Origin: Nocardioides terrigena
GTDB lineage: Bacteria > Actinomycetota > Actinomycetes > Propionibacteriales > Nocardioidaceae
DNA: 64,000 bases
Direction of reading: 5' to 3'
Assembly (NCBI RefSeq): GCF_003047265.1
Contig: NZ_PZYY01000006.1
Coordinates: 248,001 to 312,000 of the forward strand
Shown: positions 31,897-40,899 of the stretch, piece after piece
How the letters are laid out: every line of letters starts with the position of its first letter
Numbering within the stretch: position 1 is the stretch's first letter
Notes under the pieces: model-generated
Databases searched by the model: none
Told to the model about the DNA's origin: nothing
Seen by the model: the letters and a program-made list of their open reading frames with translations, nothing else
Program-made: the position numbers and the translations under genes

Positions 31897-32808
31897 CTAC
31901 TCGGCGTACCCTTCCGGGGTCGGCAGCGCAGTCTCGGAGAGCTCGAGTACCCGGCGGAGCGCGGGGGAGTCGTCGTCGGCGCGCCAGACCAGCCGGCTCA
32001 CCGCGACCTCCTGGCCATGGTCCAGCGGGATCACCGACAGCCCGGTGGTGGTGACGTTGGTGAAGGCGGTGTCGATGGTAAGGGTGATGCCCACCCCGGC
32101 CGCGACCAGCGCCATGATCGTCCACGTGTCGGGAGCCTGCTGGGCGATGTTGGGCGCGAAGCCGGCATCGCTCGCTTTCTGCAGCGTGGTCTCCCGCAGT
32201 GACGACCCCCGCGACGCCTCGAGCAGGATCCAGTGTTCGTCGGCCAGTTCGTCCATCCGTACCGACTCGCGCTCGGCCAATGGGTGGGACTCCGACACCA
32301 CGATCACGTAATGGTTGACGCGCACCACCCGCGATTGCATCGCCGGGGATGTTGAGTCGTAGCGAACGATGGCCAGGTCGAGGTCGCCCTGGGACAACCT
32401 GCTGAGCGCCTCGCCGCCGTAGAGCGTCGAGCTCAGCGCCAGCTCGATGCCCGGCTGCACCCGCCGCACCGTCTGCGCCAGCGCGCTGATCAGTGAGTGG
32501 GAGGAGGGGCCGGCAAAGCCGATCGCCACCCGGCCGATCTCGCCGCGCCCGGCGTAGGCCACCGCTCGCTGGGCGTAGGCGAACGACTCCACGATCCGCC
32601 GCGCCGGCTCCACCAGCGCCTGGCCTTGGGGAGTGAGCCGCACCGTCCGCGTGGTCCTGTCGAAGAGCGTGGTGCCGAGCCGTCGCTCCAGCTGCTGAAT
32701 GGTCCGGCTCAGCGGGGGCTGGGCCATGTGGAGCCGGGCGGCTGCGCGCCCGAAGTGCAGCTCCTCGGCGACCGCGAGGAACGCGGTGATGTGGTGCAGA
32801 TCCATCAT
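31897..32808 (-). CDS. LysR family transcriptional regulator
   Basis: A 303-residue LTTR. The N-terminal helix-turn-helix is MDLHHITAFLAVAEELHFGR, AAARLHMAQPPLSRTIQQLE and RRLGTTLFDR. The co-inducer domain has VAIGFAGPSSHSLI and VAAGVGITL, like the CatR/BenM-type acid sensors. It is divergent from the ten-gene acyl-CoA operon, with a perfect TTGAT-N11-ATCAA site in the 89-bp gap. It probably activates that operon in response to a pathway acid or CoA ester. Confidence 0.93.
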   Translation of the reverse strand: MMDLHHITAFLAVAEELHFGRAAARLHMAQPPLSRTIQQLERRLGTTLFDRTTRTVRLTPQGQALVEPARRIVESFAYAQRAVAYAGRGEIGRVAIGFAGPSSHSLISALAQTVRRVQPGIELALSSTLYGGEALSRLSQGDLDLAIVRYDSTSPAMQSRVVRVNHYVIVVSESHPLAERESVRMDELADEHWILLEASRGSSLRETTLQKASDAGFAPNIAQQAPDTWTIMALVAAGVGITLTIDTAFTNVTTTGLSVIPLDHGQEVAVSRLVWRADDDSPALRRVLELSETALPTPEGYAE

Positions 32809-32819
32809 GCCTCACTGGA

Positions 32820-32842
32820 ATTGATTGCAGGCCAGCATCAAT
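32820..32842. promoter_or_regulatory. LysR-type T-N11-A operator
   Basis: ATTGAT (32820-32825), 11-base spacer, ATCAAT (32837-32842): a perfect LTTR box between the divergent lysR and CoA-transferase genes, 12 bp from the lysR start. Confidence 0.75.
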
Positions 32843-32897
32843 GCCATACCGACTTAGACGTTGCTGAGTATAGAACAAGGTTGCGACCATCAGGGGT

Positions 32898-34130
32898 ATG
32901 AGCTTCGAAGTCCCGCAGTCGCCGGGCGAGCAGGCCGGGCTGCCCCTCGCCGGGCTGCCCCTCGCCGGGGTCCGCGTCGTCGCGATCGAGCAGGCCGTCG
33001 CCGCCCCTTTGGCAACCCGCCACCTCGCCGATCTCGGTGCCGAGGTGATCAAGGTCGAGCGCGTGGGGGAAGGTGACTTCGCGCGGGCTTATGACTCCTA
33101 CGTGAACGGCATTGCCTCGCACTTTGTCTGGCTCAATCGCGGCAAGCGGTCGGTCGCCCTCGACCTCAAGACGGCCCGCGGTCGGGAGCTGGTCACTGGA
33201 CTGATCGGCACCGCCGACGTCTTCGTCCAGAATCTCGCTCCGGGCGCCGCCGAGCGGCTCGGCCTCGGCGCGGAGCTCCTGCGTGCCGCCCATCCGCGGC
33301 TGGTGGTGGTCAACCTGTCCGGCTACGGCACCGCAGGCCCCAAGGCCCAGCGGAAGGCCTACGACATGCTGGTCCAGGCCGAGACCGGGTTGATCTCGAT
33401 CACCGGCACCCCCGAGACGCCCACCAAGACCGGGATCCCCACAGCCGACATCGCCGCCGCGCTCTACGCGCTGACCAGCGTTCTCGCTGGCCTGTTCCGC
33501 CGCGAGCGCACCGGGGCCGGAGCGGTCGTCGATGTCTCGCTGTTCGACGCTACCGTCGAATGGCTCGGCCACCCGATGTACGTCCAGATGTACGCCGGCC
33601 ACCAACTCCCTCGGATGGGGCTGAGCCACGCCGCCATCGCGCCGTATGATGCCTACCCGACCCGCGACGGTCAGGTCCTCATCGGCGTGCAGAACGACCG
33701 CGGCTGGGACCTGCTCTGCCGCAAGGTGCTCGGCGACGACGAGCTCGCCGAGGACCCCCGGTTCGCCACGAACCAGCTCCGGGTCAGGCACCGCCAGGAG
33801 ATCGACGGGGCAGTCGCTCAGCGCACCCGCGGCTGGGGGACGGCCGAGCTCGAGCAGAGGCTGGCCGACGCTGGCGTTCCGGCCGCCCAGCTCAACGACA
33901 TGGCCGGCCTGGTCGCCCACCCACAGCTCTCCGCCCGCGACCGCTGGCGCGAGATCGGCACCGAGGCTGGCCGGATCCAGGCGGTGCTGCCGCCGATGAC
34001 CTTCAGCGACACCGAGTTGGCCATGGGCGACGTACCCGCCCTCGGTCAGCACACCGACACGGTCCTGACCCGCCTGGGCATCGATGCGGAGGAGATCGCC
34101 CGGCTCCGGCACGACCTGGTCGTCGGCTGA
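32898..34130 (+). CDS. CaiB/BaiF family CoA-transferase (first copy)
   Basis: A 410-residue family III CoA-transferase. LPLAGVRVVAIEQAVAAPLA opens the fold, ADLGAEVIKVER is the CoA-binding segment, and AYDMLVQAETGL carries the catalytic Asp (residue 156). A 15-bp tandem duplication near the start makes GLPLAGLPLAG. It would move CoA from a donor such as succinyl-CoA to a carboxylic acid. It is the first gene of a ten-gene operon with a second CoA-transferase, mesaconyl-CoA hydratase-like and HpcH-type lyase genes, so a dicarboxylate such as methylsuccinate, mesaconate or itaconate is a candidate acceptor (inference). Confidence 0.92.
   Translation: MSFEVPQSPGEQAGLPLAGLPLAGVRVVAIEQAVAAPLATRHLADLGAEVIKVERVGEGDFARAYDSYVNGIASHFVWLNRGKRSVALDLKTARGRELVTGLIGTADVFVQNLAPGAAERLGLGAELLRAAHPRLVVVNLSGYGTAGPKAQRKAYDMLVQAETGLISITGTPETPTKTGIPTADIAAALYALTSVLAGLFRRERTGAGAVVDVSLFDATVEWLGHPMYVQMYAGHQLPRMGLSHAAIAPYDAYPTRDGQVLIGVQNDRGWDLLCRKVLGDDELAEDPRFATNQLRVRHRQEIDGAVAQRTRGWGTAELEQRLADAGVPAAQLNDMAGLVAHPQLSARDRWREIGTEAGRIQAVLPPMTFSDTELAMGDVPALGQHTDTVLTRLGIDAEEIARLRHDLVVG
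32937..32966 (+). repeat. 15-bp tandem duplication in CoA-transferase gene
   Basis: GGGCTGCCCCTCGCC occurs twice in a row, in frame, encoding GLPLA twice. It lengthens the N-terminal region ahead of the conserved fold and probably has no effect on catalysis. Confidence 0.8.
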
Positions 34131-34154
34131 GACAACCCCGAGGAAGAGGAACCA

Positions 34155-35303
34155 ATGGAGCCCGAGGAGTTCGCCGCAGTACTGGAGGCCGTCGAGACCT
34201 TCGTCGCCAAGGAGGTCATCCCCGCCGAGACGGAGATCGAGGAGTCCGACGAGATCCCTGACCGGATCCGCACCGGGGCTGCCCGGATGGGGCTCTTCGG
34301 CTACGCCTTGCCTGAGGAGTACGGCGGCTTGGGCCTGACCATGAGCGAGGAGGTGCAGCTGGCGCAGGTCATCGGCGGCACCACCCCCGCGTTCCGGTCC
34401 ATGTTCGGCACCAACAACGGGATCGCGGGCCAGGTGCTGGTCAACTTCGCCACCGATGAGCAGAAGAAGCGGTACCTCCCCGACCTCGCCGCCGGCGAAA
34501 GGATCGCCTCCTTCGCGCTCACCGAACCAGAGGCCGGCTCCGACCCCAGCGGCCTGCGCACCCGGGCCGTGCGGGACGGCGACTCCTACCTGATCACCGG
34601 CCAGAAGCGGTTCATCACCAACGCCCCCGAGGCCGACGTGTTCATGGTCTTCGCCCGCACCGGCGACGTCTCTGAGGCCACCAAGGGGATCAGCGTCTTC
34701 GCCATCGACGCCACCCTGGCCGGCGTCACCGTCGGTCCCTCCGACGACAAGATGGGCCAGCGCGGCGCGCATACCGCCGAGGTCGCCTTCGACGAGGTGC
34801 GCATCCCGCTCGACTGCCTCATCGGCGGCAAGGAGGGGGCCGGGTTCTCCGCGGCGATGCGGTCGCTGGCCAAGGGCCGCCTGCACATCGCCGCCCTGTG
34901 CACCGGCCTTGCCGAGCGGTTGATCAAGGAGTCCGTCACGTACGCGGTCAGCACCCGCCAGGGCGGCACCCTGATCGCCGACTTCCAGCTCGTCCAAGCG
35001 ATGCTCGCCGACTCTTGGACCGAGCACTACGCCGCCAAGGCGATGGTCACCGAAGCCGCCAGAGCGTACGACGCCGGCGACGACCGCTGGCAGGCACCCT
35101 CGGCCGCCAAGCTCTTCTGCACCGAGATGGTCGACCGAGTCGCCGACCGGGCCGTCCAGATCCACGGCGGCATGGGCTACATGCGGGAAGTCGCCGTCGA
35201 GCGGTTCTACCGCGACGCCCGCCTGTTCCGCCTCTACGAGGGCACCAGCGAGATCCAACGGCTGATCATTGCTAAGCAGATGGTGCGGGCCGCACGTGGT
35301 TGA
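34155..35303 (+). CDS. Acyl-CoA dehydrogenase
   Basis: A 382-residue FAD enzyme of the short/branched-chain type. FALTEPEAGSDPSGLRTRAV, KRFITNAPEADVFMVFAR and DDKMGQRGAHTAEVAFDEV lie in the middle domain. IHGGMGYMREVAVERFYRDA and LYEGTSEIQRLIIAKQMV carry the catalytic Glu position (EGTSE). It follows the CoA-transferase by 24 bases and overlaps the crotonase-like gene. In the proposed pathway it would make an enoyl-CoA from an acyl- or methylsuccinyl-type CoA; the exact substrate is unknown. Confidence 0.92.
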   Translation: MEPEEFAAVLEAVETFVAKEVIPAETEIEESDEIPDRIRTGAARMGLFGYALPEEYGGLGLTMSEEVQLAQVIGGTTPAFRSMFGTNNGIAGQVLVNFATDEQKKRYLPDLAAGERIASFALTEPEAGSDPSGLRTRAVRDGDSYLITGQKRFITNAPEADVFMVFARTGDVSEATKGISVFAIDATLAGVTVGPSDDKMGQRGAHTAEVAFDEVRIPLDCLIGGKEGAGFSAAMRSLAKGRLHIAALCTGLAERLIKESVTYAVSTRQGGTLIADFQLVQAMLADSWTEHYAAKAMVTEAARAYDAGDDRWQAPSAAKLFCTEMVDRVADRAVQIHGGMGYMREVAVERFYRDARLFRLYEGTSEIQRLIIAKQMVRAARG

Positions 35304-36054
35304 CCCGTACGACGGTCTCCGCGTCGTCAACCACGGCGCGGTCGCAGAGCCCGACTTGGACCGGCCAGGCCTCCGCAACGCCCTCAACGCGGCCGACCAG
35401 CACCACCTGTGGGCGCGCCGTCAGGGCGGCGCCGCCGACCCGACGGTTCCGGTGACGCCGCGCACCGGCGCCGGTGCGGAACTCTGCGCCGGCGGCACTA
35501 TCGCCGGGATACGCGTCGCCCCGGCCAGCCTCGCGAACCGGTACACGAGCCTCACCGCCCTGGTGACGGCGATGGTCCGCGGCCGACCGGTGATCATCGC
35601 CGCCGTCGAGGGCGGCGCCTCCCGCCTCGGCGTCGGCCTGGCCTCGTCGCGCGACCTGGTGCTCACCGTCCGGTCCGCGTGGTTCGCCGCGGTGTTCGTC
35701 AAGCTGGGCCTCACCGCCGACATCGGCTTCACGTGGTCGATCACCCGCCGGAACGGTTGGGCACGCACCCGCCGGCTCCTGGTCACCCCCGAAACCTTCG
35801 ACGCCCACCAGGGCCACGACCGGCGCCTGGCCGACCACCTCGCGGACCAGGGGGGAGCCAGGGAACGGGTCACCGGGATGGCCCAAGACCTCGCCATCAC
35901 CCGCCGACTGATCGCCGACCCGCGGACCGAGCTCGACGCCGCTGCCACCGCCGACAACGCCGCCCAGACCGAGCTGCTCAAGGTTCTGGAGTTGGACGCC
36001 GCACCGGCCGCCTTCCTGGCCCCCCGCCCCGCCTGTGTGGGGGGAACTCGATGA
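35296..36054 (+). CDS. Divergent enoyl-CoA hydratase-like protein
   Basis: A 252-residue crotonase-fold protein from GTG 35296, overlapping the dehydrogenase by eight bases. It keeps RPGLRNALNAADQHHLW, GAELCAGGTIAGIRV (oxyanion loop one) and a weak second loop, EGGASRLGVGLASSRDLVLT, where normal crotonases have a GGG turn. The catalytic Glu positions are not visible. It may have altered chemistry or be a non-catalytic partner. The stop overlaps the next start as ATGA. Retention inside a tight operon argues against a pseudogene. Confidence 0.72.
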   Translation: MVDPYDGLRVVNHGAVAEPDLDRPGLRNALNAADQHHLWARRQGGAADPTVPVTPRTGAGAELCAGGTIAGIRVAPASLANRYTSLTALVTAMVRGRPVIIAAVEGGASRLGVGLASSRDLVLTVRSAWFAAVFVKLGLTADIGFTWSITRRNGWARTRRLLVTPETFDAHQGHDRRLADHLADQGGARERVTGMAQDLAITRRLIADPRTELDAAATADNAAQTELLKVLELDAAPAAFLAPRPACVGGTR

Positions 36055-37265
36055 TCGCGCCGCTGAGCAATTTGCGGATCCTGGAGCTCTCCAGCTACGT
36101 CGCCACCCCGCTGTGCGGGCTGGTGCTCCACCAGCTCGGCGCCGACGTGGTCCGCCTCGAACCGCCCGGTGGTGCGCCCGACCGGACCCGGCTGCCGCTC
36201 TCGGAGACCGGCACCTCGATGTACTGGGCGGGCCTGAACAAGGGCAAGCAGGCGATCGCGGTCGACCTCCGCACTCCCAACGGTGCCGCGCTCGCCGCCG
36301 ACCTCGCCGTCGACGCCGGCATCGTGGTCACCAACGGCGCTCACCGCGGACCCCTGGCCGCCGAGGCGCTCCGCGAGCGCCGACCGGACCTCATCCATGT
36401 CCGGCTCATCGGCACTCCCGACGGTGGCCCCGCTGTCGACTACACCGTCCAGGCGGAGACCGGGTTCCCCCTGGTCACCGGCCCCGGGAGCGGCGGGACA
36501 CCGGTCAACCAGGTCCTCCCCGCCTGGGACATCGCCGCCGGCCTCTACCTGGCCACCGGGCTGCTGGCAGCCGTCCACCGCCGCCAGCAGACCGGCGAGG
36601 GTGCCACCATCACCCTGGCGCTGGAGGACGTCGCACTCTCCACCGCCGGCACGCTCGGGCTCCTCACCGAGGCCCAGACCCGCGGCATCGACCGCGGCCC
36701 CGACGGCAATCACGTGTACGGCACCTACGGCCGCGACTTCCAGCTCGCCGACGGCCGACGGATCATGCTGGTCATCCTCACCGACCGCCACTGGCGCAGC
36801 CTGCTCGAGGTCACCGGGCTCACCGATACCATCGCGGCGCTGCAGAACACCTTGGACGCCGACTTCTCGCTCGAGTGCGTCCGCTACCAGCACCGCGCCC
36901 TGATCAGCGCCCTGCTGGAGCCCTGGTTCGCCGCCAGGACGTTGCCCGACGTCGGCGCGGCCCTCGAGGGCACCCGGATCCTCCTCGCCGTGTATCGGAC
37001 CTTCGATCAGGTCGCCGCCGACCTCGCCGACCGACCGCTCTTCACCGAGCTCGACCAGCCCGGCGTCGGCCCGCACCTGGCCCCGGCCGGCCCGCTGGCC
37101 GTCGACGGCAGCCATGGCCCCGTCGAACGAGCCCCCGCGCCCGGGGAGCACACCCACTGGGTCCTCGCCGACCTCGGCCTCACCGCCGAGGAGATCACCC
37201 GACTCGCCCACGCCGGTGTCATCGACACCGGCGCAACCACCCGCCCTGACACCAGGAGTGCCTGA
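36051..37265 (+). CDS. CaiB/BaiF family CoA-transferase (second copy)
   Basis: A 404-residue family III CoA-transferase. [20 protein letters not shown] and [14 protein letters not shown] are the N-terminal motifs, and [13 protein letters not shown] has the catalytic Asp (residue 130). It is clearly different in sequence from the first copy, so the two probably use different acids or one acts as an intramolecular mesaconyl-CoA transferase as in the 3-hydroxypropionate cycle. Translation is coupled on both sides (ATGA in, TGATG out). Confidence 0.9.
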   Translation: MIAPLSNLRILELSSYVATPLCGLVLHQLGADVVRLEPPGGAPDRTRLPLSETGTSMYWAGLNKGKQAIAVDLRTPNGAALAADLAVDAGIVVTNGAHRGPLAAEALRERRPDLIHVRLIGTPDGGPAVDYTVQAETGFPLVTGPGSGGTPVNQVLPAWDIAAGLYLATGLLAAVHRRQQTGEGATITLALEDVALSTAGTLGLLTEAQTRGIDRGPDGNHVYGTYGRDFQLADGRRIMLVILTDRHWRSLLEVTGLTDTIAALQNTLDADFSLECVRYQHRALISALLEPWFAARTLPDVGAALEGTRILLAVYRTFDQVAADLADRPLFTELDQPGVGPHLAPAGPLAVDGSHGPVERAPAPGEHTHWVLADLGLTAEEITRLAHAGVIDTGATTRPDTRSA

Positions 37266-38005
37266 TGATCCTGCTCGAGAACAAGACCGCCGTGATCACC
37301 GGCGGCGGCCAGGGCCTCGGCCTGGCCATGGCCAGGGCGTTCGTCGCCGAGGGCACCCGCGTGGTGCTCGGCGACCTGGACGGCGCGAAGGCGAAGGAGG
37401 CCGCCGCCTCGCTGGGCGGTGAGGATGTCGCGGTCGGTGTGGAGTGCGACGTGGTCGACGCCTCGGCGGTGCAGCGGCTGCTGGACACCTCGGTGGAGCG
37501 GTTCGGCTCCCTGGACGTGGTGGTCAACAACGCGGGCATCACCCGCGACGCCACCATGCGGACGATGACCGAGGACGACTTCGACCAGGTCATCGCGGTA
37601 CACCTCAAGGGCTGCTGGAACGGCACCCGGCTGGCTTCGGCGATCATGCGGGAGCAGAAGTCCGGGGCGATCGTGAACATCTCCTCGCTCTCCGGCAAGG
37701 TCGGCATGGTCGGCCAGACGAACTACTCCGCAGCCAAGGCCGGCATCGTCGGCCTCACCAAGGCCGCCGCCAAGGAGATGGCCCACCACGGCGTACGGGT
37801 GAACGCGATCCAGCCCGGCCTGATCCGCTCGGCGATGACCGAGGCGATGCCGCAGAAGGCATGGGACCAGAAGATGGCCGAAATCCCGATGCAACGCCCC
37901 GGCGAGCCCGACGAGGTCGCCGGAGTCGCCCTCTTCCTCGCCTCGCCGCTGTCGTCATACATGACCGGCACGGTGCTCGAAGTCACCGGCGGCCGGTTCA
38001 TGTGA
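37265..38005 (+). CDS. SDR family 3-hydroxyacyl-CoA dehydrogenase/FabG-like
   Basis: A 246-residue classical short-chain dehydrogenase. [18 protein letters not shown] is the dinucleotide motif, NNAGITRD the NNAG motif, with the catalytic Ser in [13 protein letters not shown] and YSAAKAG with Tyr and Lys. The Asp in GDLDG after strand 2 favours NAD(H). Within this operon it likely oxidises a 3-hydroxyacyl-CoA just before the thiolase step. The start shares its A with the CoA-transferase stop (TGATG). Confidence 0.92.
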   Translation: MILLENKTAVITGGGQGLGLAMARAFVAEGTRVVLGDLDGAKAKEAAASLGGEDVAVGVECDVVDASAVQRLLDTSVERFGSLDVVVNNAGITRDATMRTMTEDDFDQVIAVHLKGCWNGTRLASAIMREQKSGAIVNISSLSGKVGMVGQTNYSAAKAGIVGLTKAAAKEMAHHGVRVNAIQPGLIRSAMTEAMPQKAWDQKMAEIPMQRPGEPDEVAGVALFLASPLSSYMTGTVLEVTGGRFM

Positions 38006-38037
38006 CTCCACGCCCCCTCAAACCCCTGGAGCAAGCC

Positions 38038-39249
38038 ATGCGTGATGTCGTCATCTGCGAGCCCGTCCGGACCCCCGTCGGAGGATACGGCGGCAGCCTG
38101 CGCCCCCTCACCGCCGCCGAGCTCGGCGCCCAGACCCTCCGCGGCCTGGTGGAGCGGACCGGGATCGACCCCGAGGTGATCGAGGACGTCATCCTCGGCC
38201 ACTGCAACGCAAACAGCGAGGCACCCGCGATCGGCCGGGTGGTGGCGCTGGACGCCGGCCTGCCGGTCACCACCGGCGGCATGCACATCGACCGCCGGTG
38301 CGGCTCCGGCCTGCAATCGGTGATCCAGGGCGTCCTCCAGGTCGGATCCGGCGCCAACAACGTACTGGTCTCCGGCGGGGTGGAGTCGATGAGCAACGCG
38401 ATGTTCTACACCCTCGACGCCCGCTGGGGCGCCGCGCGCAGCGGCATGCGGATGCACGACGGTCTGGTCCGGGCCCGCGAGACCGCCGGCGGCAAGCACT
38501 ACCCGGTGCCCGGCGGGATGATCGAGACCGCGGAGAACCTCCGCAAGGAGTACCGGATCTCGCGCGAGGAGCAGGACCGGCTCGCCCTCTCCTCCCACCA
38601 GCGCGCCGTCGCCGCCCAGCGGTCCGGCGTCTTCGCCGAGGAGATCATCCCCGTCACCATCGGCAGCCGAAAGGGCGAGATCGTCGTCGACACCGACGAG
38701 CACCCCCGCGCCGACGCCTCCCTGGAGAAGCTCGCCGCGCTCCGGCCAATCCTCGGCAAGGTCGACCCGGAGGCCACCGTGACCGCCGGTAACGCCAGCG
38801 GCCAGAACGACGCCGCCGCGCTCTGCCTGGTCGCCAGCCGTGACGCCGCCGAGCAGCACGGTTTGGCCCCGCTCGTCCGGCTGGTCTCCTGGGCGGTGGC
38901 CGGGGTACCGCCGAGGACGATGGGCATCGGCCCCGTCCCCGCCACCGCCCGCGCACTCGAACAGGCCGGCCTGACGATGGCCGACATCGACGTGATCGAG
39001 CTCAACGAGGCGTTCGCCGCGCAGGCCCTCGCGGTGATGCGGGAGTGGAAGTTCACCGAAGCCGACCACGAGCGGACCAACGTCCACGGCTCCGGCATCT
39101 CCCTGGGCCACCCGGTCGGCGCCACCGGCACCCGGATGGTCGGCACGCTGGCGCGCGAGCTCACCCGGCGTGAGGGCCGGTACGGGCTGGCCACCATGTG
39201 CATCGGCGGAGGTCAGGGCCTAGCTGCCATCTTCGAGCGGGTCTCCTGA
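38038..39249 (+). CDS. Thiolase (acetyl-CoA acyltransferase)
   Basis: A 403-residue thiolase. The nucleophilic Cys88 is in HIDRRCGSGLQSV. GNASGQNDAAA, NEAFAAQAL, GHPVGATG (His358) and MCIGGGQG (Cys388) complete the active site. It resembles beta-ketoadipyl-CoA or general 3-ketoacyl-CoA thiolases (PcaF/FadA type). It would release acetyl-CoA from a 3-oxoacyl-CoA in this operon. The last bases overlap the MaoC start as TGATG. Confidence 0.93.
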   Translation: MRDVVICEPVRTPVGGYGGSLRPLTAAELGAQTLRGLVERTGIDPEVIEDVILGHCNANSEAPAIGRVVALDAGLPVTTGGMHIDRRCGSGLQSVIQGVLQVGSGANNVLVSGGVESMSNAMFYTLDARWGAARSGMRMHDGLVRARETAGGKHYPVPGGMIETAENLRKEYRISREEQDRLALSSHQRAVAAQRSGVFAEEIIPVTIGSRKGEIVVDTDEHPRADASLEKLAALRPILGKVDPEATVTAGNASGQNDAAALCLVASRDAAEQHGLAPLVRLVSWAVAGVPPRTMGIGPVPATARALEQAGLTMADIDVIELNEAFAAQALAVMREWKFTEADHERTNVHGSGISLGHPVGATGTRMVGTLARELTRREGRYGLATMCIGGGQGLAAIFERVS

Positions 39250-39707
39250 TGGGCGCCCGAGTCATCGCTACCGCCGAGGAGCTGAACGGCCTGCTCGGAC
39301 AGCAGCTCGGCGTCACCGACTGGCTGACCGTGGATCAGGAGCGCGTCGACGGCTTCGCCAAGGTCACCGACGACCACCAGTGGATCCACGTCGACACCGA
39401 GCGCGCCAAACAGAGCCCGTTCGGCGGCACCATCGCCCACGGGTTCCTCACCCTGGCGCTCACCGTGCCCCTCGGTGCGGAGCTCTACGAACTCGGCTTC
39501 GGGTCCTCGGGGCTCAACTACGGCCTCAACAAGGTCCGGTTCCCCGCGCCTGTCCCGGTCGGCAGCCGGATCCGGGCCCAGGTGACCCTGGACGAGATCC
39601 GGGAGACCGGAGCCGGCCTCCAGCTGACCACGACGTACACCATCGAGATCGAGGGCAAGGAACGCCCGGCCTGCGTGGCCGAGCGGCTCACCCTCGTCAC
39701 CCCCTGA
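39249..39707 (+). CDS. MaoC-like enoyl-CoA hydratase
   Basis: A 152-residue hotdog hydratase. FAKVTDDHQWIHVDTERAKQ contains the hydratase 2 motif with catalytic Asp and His; SPFGGTIAHGFLTL is the second conserved block. Likely (R)-specific enoyl-CoA hydratase serving the beta-oxidation step beside the SDR and thiolase. Confidence 0.92.
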   Translation: MGARVIATAEELNGLLGQQLGVTDWLTVDQERVDGFAKVTDDHQWIHVDTERAKQSPFGGTIAHGFLTLALTVPLGAELYELGFGSSGLNYGLNKVRFPAPVPVGSRIRAQVTLDEIRETGAGLQLTTTYTIEIEGKERPACVAERLTLVTP

Positions 39708-39723
39708 GTAGAGGAACCACGCC

Positions 39724-40899
39724 ATGACGAACCTGGAAGACCTGCCCGAGGAGGAGCGCGAGATCGTCGCGCTGGTCCGCCGCTTCGTGGACAAGGACGT
39801 CAAACCGACCGTCCAGGAGCTCGAGCACGCCAACACCTACCCCGAGCAGCACATCGAGAAGATGAAGAAGCTCGGCGTCTACGGGCTCGCCATCGACGAG
39901 CCCTGGGGCGACGGGAAAGTCTCCACGGCCTGCTACGTGCTGGTCACCGAGGAGCTGGCCCGCGGCTGGATGAGCCTGGCTGGCGCGATGGGCGGCCACA
40001 CCGTGGTCGCCAAGCTGCTCCAGGACTACGGCACGGCCGGGCAGAAAGAGAAGTACCTCAAGCGGATGGCCACAGGTGAGCTCCGCGCCACCATGGCGCT
40101 CACCGAGCCCGGCGGCGGCTCGGACCTGCAGAACATGCGCACCACAGCCCGCCCCGACGGCTCCTCCTACCGGGTCAACGGCTCGAAGACCTGGATCTCC
40201 AACGCCCGACGCTCCGGCCTGATCGCGCTGCTCTGCAAGACCGACGCCGACGCCTCCCCGGCCCACAAGGGGGTCTCGATCCTGCTGGTCGACAAGGAGG
40301 AGGTCGGTGACCGGCTGACCATCTCCCGCGACCTGCCCAAGCTGGGCTACAAGGGTGTGGAGAGCTGTGAGCTGGTGTTCGAGGACATGGTCGTCCCCGG
40401 TGACGCGGTGCTCGGCGGCGTCGAGGGGCAGGGCTTCGCCCAGATGATGCGCGGCCTCGAGGTCGGCCGCCTCCAGGTCGCGGCCCGGGCGCTCGGTGTC
40501 GCCCGGGCCGCGCTGGAGGACGCGCTGGCCTACGCCCAGGAACGGGAGTCCTTCGGGGTGCCGATCTGGCAGCACCAGTCGATCGGCCACTACCTGGCCA
40601 ACATGGCCACCAAGCTCACCGCGGCCCGGCAGCTCACCCTGCACGCCGCACAGGTCTACGACTCGGGCAGGCGCGCCGACATGGAGGCCGGGATGGCGAA
40701 GCTCTTCGCCTCCGAGGTGGGGATGGAGATCGCCCTCGACGCGATCCGCATCCACGGCGGGATGGGTTACTCCACCGAGTTCGACGTCGAGCGGTACTTC
40801 CGCGACGCGCCGCTGATGATCGTCGGCGAGGGCACCAACGAGATCCAGCGCAACGTCATCGCCAAGCAGCTGGTCCAGCGCAACTCGGTCGCCCCATGA
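39724..40899 (+). CDS. Acyl-CoA dehydrogenase
   Basis: A 391-residue FAD enzyme. YGTAGQKEKYLKRMATGE, MALTEPGGGSDLQNMRTTAR, and IHGGMGYSTEFDVERYFRDA are the conserved blocks, and VGEGTNEIQRNVIAKQL has the catalytic Glu position. It differs from the dehydrogenase at 34155-35303, so the operon has two oxidation steps or substrates. One of the pair could act on a methyl-branched succinyl-CoA (inference). The stop overlaps the lyase gene as ATGA. Confidence 0.92.
   Translation: MTNLEDLPEEEREIVALVRRFVDKDVKPTVQELEHANTYPEQHIEKMKKLGVYGLAIDEPWGDGKVSTACYVLVTEELARGWMSLAGAMGGHTVVAKLLQDYGTAGQKEKYLKRMATGELRATMALTEPGGGSDLQNMRTTARPDGSSYRVNGSKTWISNARRSGLIALLCKTDADASPAHKGVSILLVDKEEVGDRLTISRDLPKLGYKGVESCELVFEDMVVPGDAVLGGVEGQGFAQMMRGLEVGRLQVAARALGVARAALEDALAYAQERESFGVPIWQHQSIGHYLANMATKLTAARQLTLHAAQVYDSGRRADMEAGMAKLFASEVGMEIALDAIRIHGGMGYSTEFDVERYFRDAPLMIVGEGTNEIQRNVIAKQLVQRNSVAP

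Noticed and set aside
32838..35387. Very long minus-strand open frame (849 codons)
   Set aside because: Opposite the CoA-transferase and dehydrogenase genes; its composition (Gly, Asp, Val, Leu, His rich, no domain) marks it as an antisense shadow.
35421..37211. Minus-strand open frame (596 codons) opposite the crotonase-like and second CoA-transferase genes
   Set aside because: No recognisable motif; the plus-strand genes have full family signatures and coupled starts.
37723..39111. Minus-strand open frame (462 codons) opposite the SDR and thiolase genes
   Set aside because: Shadow composition and no start context; the thiolase active-site residues are on the other strand.
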